18,552 nucleotides of DNA from JBDZUZ01 sp040255445 (lineage in GTDB: Bacteria > Planctomycetota > Phycisphaerae > Phycisphaerales > UBA1924), in assembly GCA_040255445.1 (NCBI GenBank), contig JBDZUZ010000076.1:1-18552 (forward strand). Reading direction: 5' to 3'. The notes under the pieces are model-generated. The model made no database searches. It saw only the letters and a list, made by a program, of their open reading frames with translations, and was not told where the DNA came from. The translations under genes and the position numbers were made by a program. Below are positions 14,677 to 18,552 of the stretch, piece by piece; position 1 is the first letter of the stretch; each line of letters starts with the position of its first letter.

Positions 14677-17213
14677 CTGGCCGGCCCGGCGGCGTCCCCG
14701 CCCGAAGCGCCGGAGGTCGCGAGCGTCGGGCGACCCGCGGCGATGCGCGACCGCTGGATCCCCGCGAGCTCGCGCAGGAGCGGATCATCCGAAGCCAGCG
14801 CTGCAACGATCGAGGGATCGTCAACCGTTGTCGGCCGCGTAACGACGACCGCGAAGAGCGGCTCGGCCTCTGTCTCGGCGCGGAGCGCCGCATCGATCGG
14901 CGCTGCCTCGGGCGCGCTCCGTGATGAGGGCAGCATCGCGGCCGCGGCCGTGCGCACCGCCACGGGCCACGCCGGGTACAACCGCGCCACGGCCTCGGCG
15001 AGTTCGGTCCGCACACGCGCTGCGGCGGCGTCGTCACCGCCGGCCACATCAAAGAGCATCTTCGTCCGCACCGCCGCGATCGCCGCGATGAGGTCGTCGC
15101 CGCTGGCGGTCTCGAGTTGCTGGATCAGGTCGGCGACCGCCAGGTGAGACTCCGGCAGCGGCAGCCGCAGATGTGTCGCGGTGCTCGACTCGAGGCTTCC
15201 GGGTCCCGGCCGCTGGCTCTGGCCCTGGACACCGGCCTCGAAGCCCTGCAGGCCGCGCCACCGCATACGCGACGGCGCCGTCGATGCGAGCTCGGTCAGC
15301 CAGCCTGTCAGCCCCGCATCGGCCCACGTCACCACCTCGACCGCTTCGCCCGTCCGCAGACGCAACCGGCGATCGAGCTCGACAACCTCGGCCGTCGCGA
15401 GCGCCTGCATGCCGCGGTCGATCAGCTCGAGATTCGGCGAGAGCACGATGCGGGTGTTGATCGTGCGGTCGGTGCCCAGCGCGAGCGGGATCGGCGCGAT
15501 GTTGCGCACCCGGATGCGCACCTCGGCACGACCGAGCGGCGGGCTGCGCATCTCCACGAGATCGACCGACAACTGCTGGAAGGTCCCGGGCCGCGCGGCC
15601 ATCACATCAACGAACGCGGGCACGCGCTGCGCCTCGGCCTGCATCGCGCGGCCGGCAGCGGTCATCGGCCGCGGGCCGCCGCGGAGAGCCTTCGCCCGGG
15701 ATGACGCCCAGCCGCCCAGCGGGCTGAGCGGCGCGATATCGACCGCCGATTCGAACACTCTGATGGCCTCGGCCTTGTCGCCGCGGGCGGCGGCGACTTC
15801 GCCCATGCCCAGGATGCGCCAGAGGTTGAATTCCGATGCCGACTCGAACGCCGCGGCGGCTTCATCGAGGCGGCCCGCCCGCAGGTGAGCCCAGCCCACC
15901 GCGGCGTGCGCATCGCCGACAGACTCGGTCGGCGCCGTCTCGGGCGTCGCGATCGGTTCCGCGTTCTCGGCGGGACGGTTGACCAGGAGACGCCAGAGCG
16001 CCAGGTCGATGCGCAACGATGCCGCGATCGAGTCGGCCTGCTCCTGTGTCATCTGCCCGCGCTGCTGCGGGTCGGCGAGCGTCGTCACATACGCATCGAT
16101 CGATCGGCTGAAGTCGATGAGCCCGCTCTCGACGCTCTCGGGCTTGCCCGCGGCATCGGCCGCCGCGAGACGGATGCGCTCGAATTCGAGGTCCAGCCTC
16201 ACATCATCGGGGTTCACCGGCGCGGCCCCGGGCTCGGTGATCCCGGCTTCGCGGCGGAGATTGTCCTGATACACCGTGACCGCGCGCTGCTGCTCGAGTT
16301 GGTCGACGATCGACGTGAGCGGCGTCTCCGGCCCATCAACATGCCAGTCCAGCACGAGCGAATCCGATGCGCCGCCGCGGTCGGCCGACTGCGCCGCCAC
16401 GAGGATGTCACGCGAGATCTTGTGGAACCTGCGGGCATCGCTGAAGGCCCGCTCCGCCGCGAGCGCATCGCGGATCATGGTGTGCACGCGCGGGTCGAGC
16501 GGATCGGCGTACAGCAGGTTCACCAGCAGTTCGAAACGCGCCACCGGATCGTCCAGCCGCTCGCTCAGATAGGTGTACGCGAGCAGCGCTGCGTCCTTGT
16601 TGGTGCCGTCGAGCTGGTTGGCGAGCTTGAGGTACTTGACGAACCCATCATCGTCGCCCCGCTCGCGGCACAGCAGCGAGGCATCCAGCGCCAGGCGGCT
16701 CCGCACGGACGGGTCCAGCGATTCGCCGCGGCTGCCCAGGAACTGCCCGTACGCCGCCAGCCGGTCCTCGACGGTCTGGATGCTGTTGATGCGGGCCCCG
16801 ATCAACCGGAGCAGCGCGACCGTGTCCGCGGGATCAAGCTTGATCAGTCGCTCGGTGGCCTCGAGCATGCGCGTGCTGTCGCCGGCCGCCCAGTTGGCCT
16901 CGATGCGGCGGCGCACCAGTTCCGCGTCCTGCGGGCGGTACTTCTCCGCCCGCTCGATGAGGATCGCCGCGAGGCGGTAGTCTGCGGAGATCGGCTCGGC
17001 CTGGGCGCGAAGGTCGAACCGCGCCAGGCGGAAGAACGCGTTGCTCAGCACGGTCGCCGCGGGTGTCCGTTGCGGAGCGGCGACCGCGGGCTGCATCGAC
17101 CCGGATTCGCTCAAGACAGGCGTCGAGCCGGAAGCCCCGACAACACCGGTTGCGCCCGCGAGCGTCACCGCCGCGGCGCACAGAAGCCCATGAACACTCG
17201 TGGCTCGTTTCAA
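14673..17213 (-). CDS. Large exported TPR-containing protein
   Basis: 846 residues from a TTG start that overlaps the stop of the preceding gene (TTGA). GGGAG lies a few bases upstream. The frame stays open to 17624, but that extension shadows the small membrane gene. The N-terminus 'MKRATSVHGLLCAAAVTLAGA' is a signal peptide. Its cysteine has no lipobox, so the product is likely secreted or periplasmic, not a lipoprotein. TPR-type helical pairs are seen at about 76-135 ('AEKYRPQDAELVRRRIEANWAAGD') and most clearly at 434-510 ('AAVGWAHLRAGRLDEAAAAFES'). About 560-670 looks beta-rich ('RAEVRIRVRNIAPIPLALG'), and helical sequence follows to the end. No catalytic motif is recognised. It probably scaffolds an envelope complex with the coupled membrane proteins on either side; that is inference from the operon. 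Confidence 0.8.
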   Translation of the reverse strand: MKRATSVHGLLCAAAVTLAGATGVVGASGSTPVLSESGSMQPAVAAPQRTPAATVLSNAFFRLARFDLRAQAEPISADYRLAAILIERAEKYRPQDAELVRRRIEANWAAGDSTRMLEATERLIKLDPADTVALLRLIGARINSIQTVEDRLAAYGQFLGSRGESLDPSVRSRLALDASLLCRERGDDDGFVKYLKLANQLDGTNKDAALLAYTYLSERLDDPVARFELLVNLLYADPLDPRVHTMIRDALAAERAFSDARRFHKISRDILVAAQSADRGGASDSLVLDWHVDGPETPLTSIVDQLEQQRAVTVYQDNLRREAGITEPGAAPVNPDDVRLDLEFERIRLAAADAAGKPESVESGLIDFSRSIDAYVTTLADPQQRGQMTQEQADSIAASLRIDLALWRLLVNRPAENAEPIATPETAPTESVGDAHAAVGWAHLRAGRLDEAAAAFESASEFNLWRILGMGEVAAARGDKAEAIRVFESAVDIAPLSPLGGWASSRAKALRGGPRPMTAAGRAMQAEAQRVPAFVDVMAARPGTFQQLSVDLVEMRSPPLGRAEVRIRVRNIAPIPLALGTDRTINTRIVLSPNLELIDRGMQALATAEVVELDRRLRLRTGEAVEVVTWADAGLTGWLTELASTAPSRMRWRGLQGFEAGVQGQSQRPGPGSLESSTATHLRLPLPESHLAVADLIQQLETASGDDLIAAIAAVRTKMLFDVAGGDDAAAARVRTELAEAVARLYPAWPVAVRTAAAAMLPSSRSAPEAAPIDAALRAETEAEPLFAVVVTRPTTVDDPSIVAALASDDPLLRELAGIQRSRIAAGRPTLATSGASGGDAAGPAR

Positions 17214-17527
17214 ACGCCTACTCCCGCCTGCACGAAGATCACCGCCAGCACGACCCCGGTGAGGAACACGGCGATCGAACCGACTTCGAGGCACCACACC
17301 ATTGTGCGGCTCGCCTTGGGAAACCATCGGTCCGCGACCAACACCATGAACACGAACTGTGCGCCCGCGATCGCTCCGACACCGATCAGCGGTCCCAGCC
17401 GGCCCGGCAGGCTCAACGGCCCGGTACGGTCCAGCAGGACCATGAGCCCGAGCACGGCGAGCAAGGCCGCCCAGAGGGTCGCGGCCGCAGTCCTGGCGAT
17501 CAGTCCGAGTCCGGGCGCATGCACCAC
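17210..17527 (-). CDS. Small membrane protein, unknown function
   Basis: 105 residues with three hydrophobic segments: about 12-32 ('TAAATLWAALLAVLGLMVLL'), 42-62 ('LGPLIGVGAIAGAQFVFMVL') and 78-100 ('LEVGSIAVFLTGVVLAVIFV'). I do not recognise a family. No ATG is available in frame before the first helix. GTG at 17527 is chosen because a TATCAT box ends six bases upstream; the GTG at 17524 is equally possible from sequence alone. Its TGA overlaps the TTG start of the TPR gene, so the two are translationally coupled. That coupling and the clean three-helix pattern argue that it is real, although the other frame is also open here. Confidence 0.68.
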   Translation of the reverse strand: MVHAPGLGLIARTAAATLWAALLAVLGLMVLLDRTGPLSLPGRLGPLIGVGAIAGAQFVFMVLVADRWFPKASRTMVWCLEVGSIAVFLTGVVLAVIFVQAGVGV

Positions 17528-17533
17528 GCGGGC

Positions 17534-17539
17534 ATGATA
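17534..17539 (-). promoter_or_regulatory. Putative -10 element (TATCAT) of the small membrane protein / TPR / flippase operon
   Basis: On the minus strand TATCAT is followed by GCCCGC and then GTG at 17527. There is no ribosome binding site between. The spacing predicts a transcript beginning at the GTG. It lies in the 108-base gap after rho, so this operon probably has its own promoter. Confidence 0.42.
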
Positions 17540-17583
17540 CCGGAACGGTGCTCACCCGCTCGCCGGCTCGCCCGCCAATCCCC

Positions 17584-17606
17584 CCGGGCCCCGTCCCTTG
17601 GCCCGG
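17584..17606 (-). terminator. GC-rich hairpin downstream of rho
   Basis: CCGGGCC (17584-17590) and GGCCCGG (17600-17606) form a perfect 7-bp stem with a nine-base loop, starting about 30 bases after the rho stop. No T-tract follows on the minus strand, so intrinsic termination is unproven. It could end or stabilise the rho transcript. Confidence 0.3.
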
Positions 17607-17635
17607 AGTCCCGGCCCGCTTCATCCTCGCCCGGA

Positions 17636-18552
17636 TCAGCCCAGCGACATCGTCACGAGGAACTCGGCGTTGGTCTTGACCTTCTTCAGGCGGGTCTTGA
17701 GCAGTTCCATCGCCTCGACCACGTTCATGTCCGACAGCACCTTGCGGAGGCGGTAGACCAGCTCAAGCTCCTTGGGATCCAGCAGCAGCTCCTCGCGGCG
17801 GGTGCCCGATGCGGCCACATCGATCGCCGGCCAGATCCGCTTCTCGACCAGCTTGCGGTCCAGGTGCAGTTCGGCGTTGCCGGTGCCCTTGAACTCCTCG
17901 AAGATCACCTCGTCCATCTTGGAGCCGGTGTCAACGAGCGCGGTGCCGATGATCGTCAGGCTGCCGCCGTTCTCGATGGCGCGGGCGGCGCCGAAGAATT
18001 TCTTGGGCCGCTGCAGGGCGTTGCTGTCCAGACCGCCGGTCATGATCTTGCCCGAGTGGGGCATCTCGGCGTTGTAGGCGCGGGCCAGACGCGTGATCGA
18101 GTCGAGCAGGATGACCACATCCTGACCGAACTCGACCATCCGCTTGGCCTTCTCGATCACCATCTCGGCGACCTGCACGTGCCGGCCCGACTGCTCGTCG
18201 AACGTGCTGGCAACCACCTCGACCATCTTGCCCGAGCAGTTGCGGCGGAAGTCGGTCACTTCCTCGGGCCGCTCGTCGACCAGCAGCACGATGATGTTCG
18301 TATCAGGATTATTCTTCGTGATCGCCTTGGTGATCTTCTGCATCAGCACCGTCTTGCCGGTGCGGGGCGGGGCCACGATCAGCATGCGCTGGCCCTTGCC
18401 GATCGGGGTCACCAGGTCAATGACGCGGCACTCGATCTCGTCGGGCGATGTCTCGAGGACGAACCGCTTCTCGGGCTGGAGCGGGGTCAGTTCCTCGAAG
18501 TTCACAAGGTCGTGGACCTTGTCCGGCGGCTTGTCGTTGACCTTGTCGACGC
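17636..18552 (-). CDS. rho: Transcription termination factor Rho, 5' end cut by window edge
   Basis: About 304 C-terminal residues are present and the frame is open through the right edge, so the GTG at 18505 is internal, not the start. The hexameric RNA helicase/ATPase domain is clear. 'VNFEELTPL' is the linker into the ATPase, Walker A is 'APPRTGKT', and Walker B is 'VVILLDSITRLARAYN'. The block 'RPKKFFGAARAIENGGSLTIIGTAL' and 'SKMDEVIFEEFKGTGN' match the Q- and R-loop region, and 'DVAASGTRREELLL' follows as in other Rho proteins. The product releases untranslated transcripts from RNA polymerase. The stretch entering from the edge, 'VDKVNDKPPDKVHDLVN', is charged and lies just before the ATPase domain. 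The N-terminal RNA-binding domain is outside the window. Confidence 0.96.
   Translation of the reverse strand, partial: VDKVNDKPPDKVHDLVNFEELTPLQPEKRFVLETSPDEIECRVIDLVTPIGKGQRMLIVAPPRTGKTVLMQKITKAITKNNPDTNIIVLLVDERPEEVTDFRRNCSGKMVEVVASTFDEQSGRHVQVAEMVIEKAKRMVEFGQDVVILLDSITRLARAYNAEMPHSGKIMTGGLDSNALQRPKKFFGAARAIENGGSLTIIGTALVDTGSKMDEVIFEEFKGTGNAELHLDRKLVEKRIWPAIDVAASGTRREELLLDPKELELVYRLRKVLSDMNVVEAMELLKTRLKKVKTNAEFLVTMSLG

Noticed and set aside
15885..17537. 550-residue open frame on the plus strand opposite the TPR gene
   Set aside because: Its composition is Arg/His/Gln-rich with no motif or membrane pattern, and it covers a strand whose opposite frames give a signal peptide, TPRs and a small membrane protein.
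1..18552. Mobile element, CRISPR array, tRNA or rRNA
   Set aside because: No transposase or integrase motif, no regularly spaced repeats and no tRNA or rRNA signature was seen on reading both strands. The gene content is uniform core chromosome.

Overview
The window is GC-rich, densely coded bacterial chromosome, apparently a core and housekeeping region rather than a mobile island. I see no tRNA, rRNA, transposase, integrase, CRISPR array or phage gene. The best guess for the organism is a planctomycete, possibly of the Phycisphaerae. This is inference from three things: the alternative GlmU-type sugar nucleotidyltransferase, a membrane protein with a Cys4 ribbon of the 'YCKACSYDL...CPECG' kind, and a GldA/GldF/GldG-like exporter set.

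Layout from left to right. A HAD-family phosphatase runs off the left edge on the minus strand. It is divergent from a plus-strand block of a GlmU-like enzyme, DNA polymerase I (polA) and the release-factor methyltransferase prmC. A PAS/GAF/receiver signalling protein faces prmC tail to tail across a 40-base gap that holds a hairpin. Divergent from it is a tight plus-strand operon of an ABC ATPase, a permease and a GldG-like auxiliary membrane protein. That operon overlaps, tail to tail by 65 bases, a minus-strand membrane zinc-ribbon protein. The rest of the window is minus strand. In transcription order it holds rho (5' end beyond the right edge), a small three-helix membrane protein, a large exported TPR protein, a flippase-like membrane protein, a DUF444 protein and the zinc-ribbon protein.

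Working relationships. The GldA/F/G-like genes should form one ABC-2 type membrane complex, and the gene overlaps imply translational coupling. The small membrane protein, TPR protein and flippase-like protein are also coupled by overlapping stop and start codons and may act together at the envelope; their function is unknown. PolA has all its nuclease and polymerase motifs. Rho has its Walker motifs.

The most unusual signal is regulatory. Five genes that begin transcription units have a TANNNT hexamer ending 6 to 9 bases before the start codon and no Shine-Dalgarno sequence. That fits a -10 element placed so that the transcript begins at or very near the start codon (leaderless mRNA). Genes inside operons lack this box. 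No clearly new multi-gene system was found. The closest candidates are the coupled membrane/TPR/flippase operon and the receiver protein with what looks like a degenerate histidine-kinase core.
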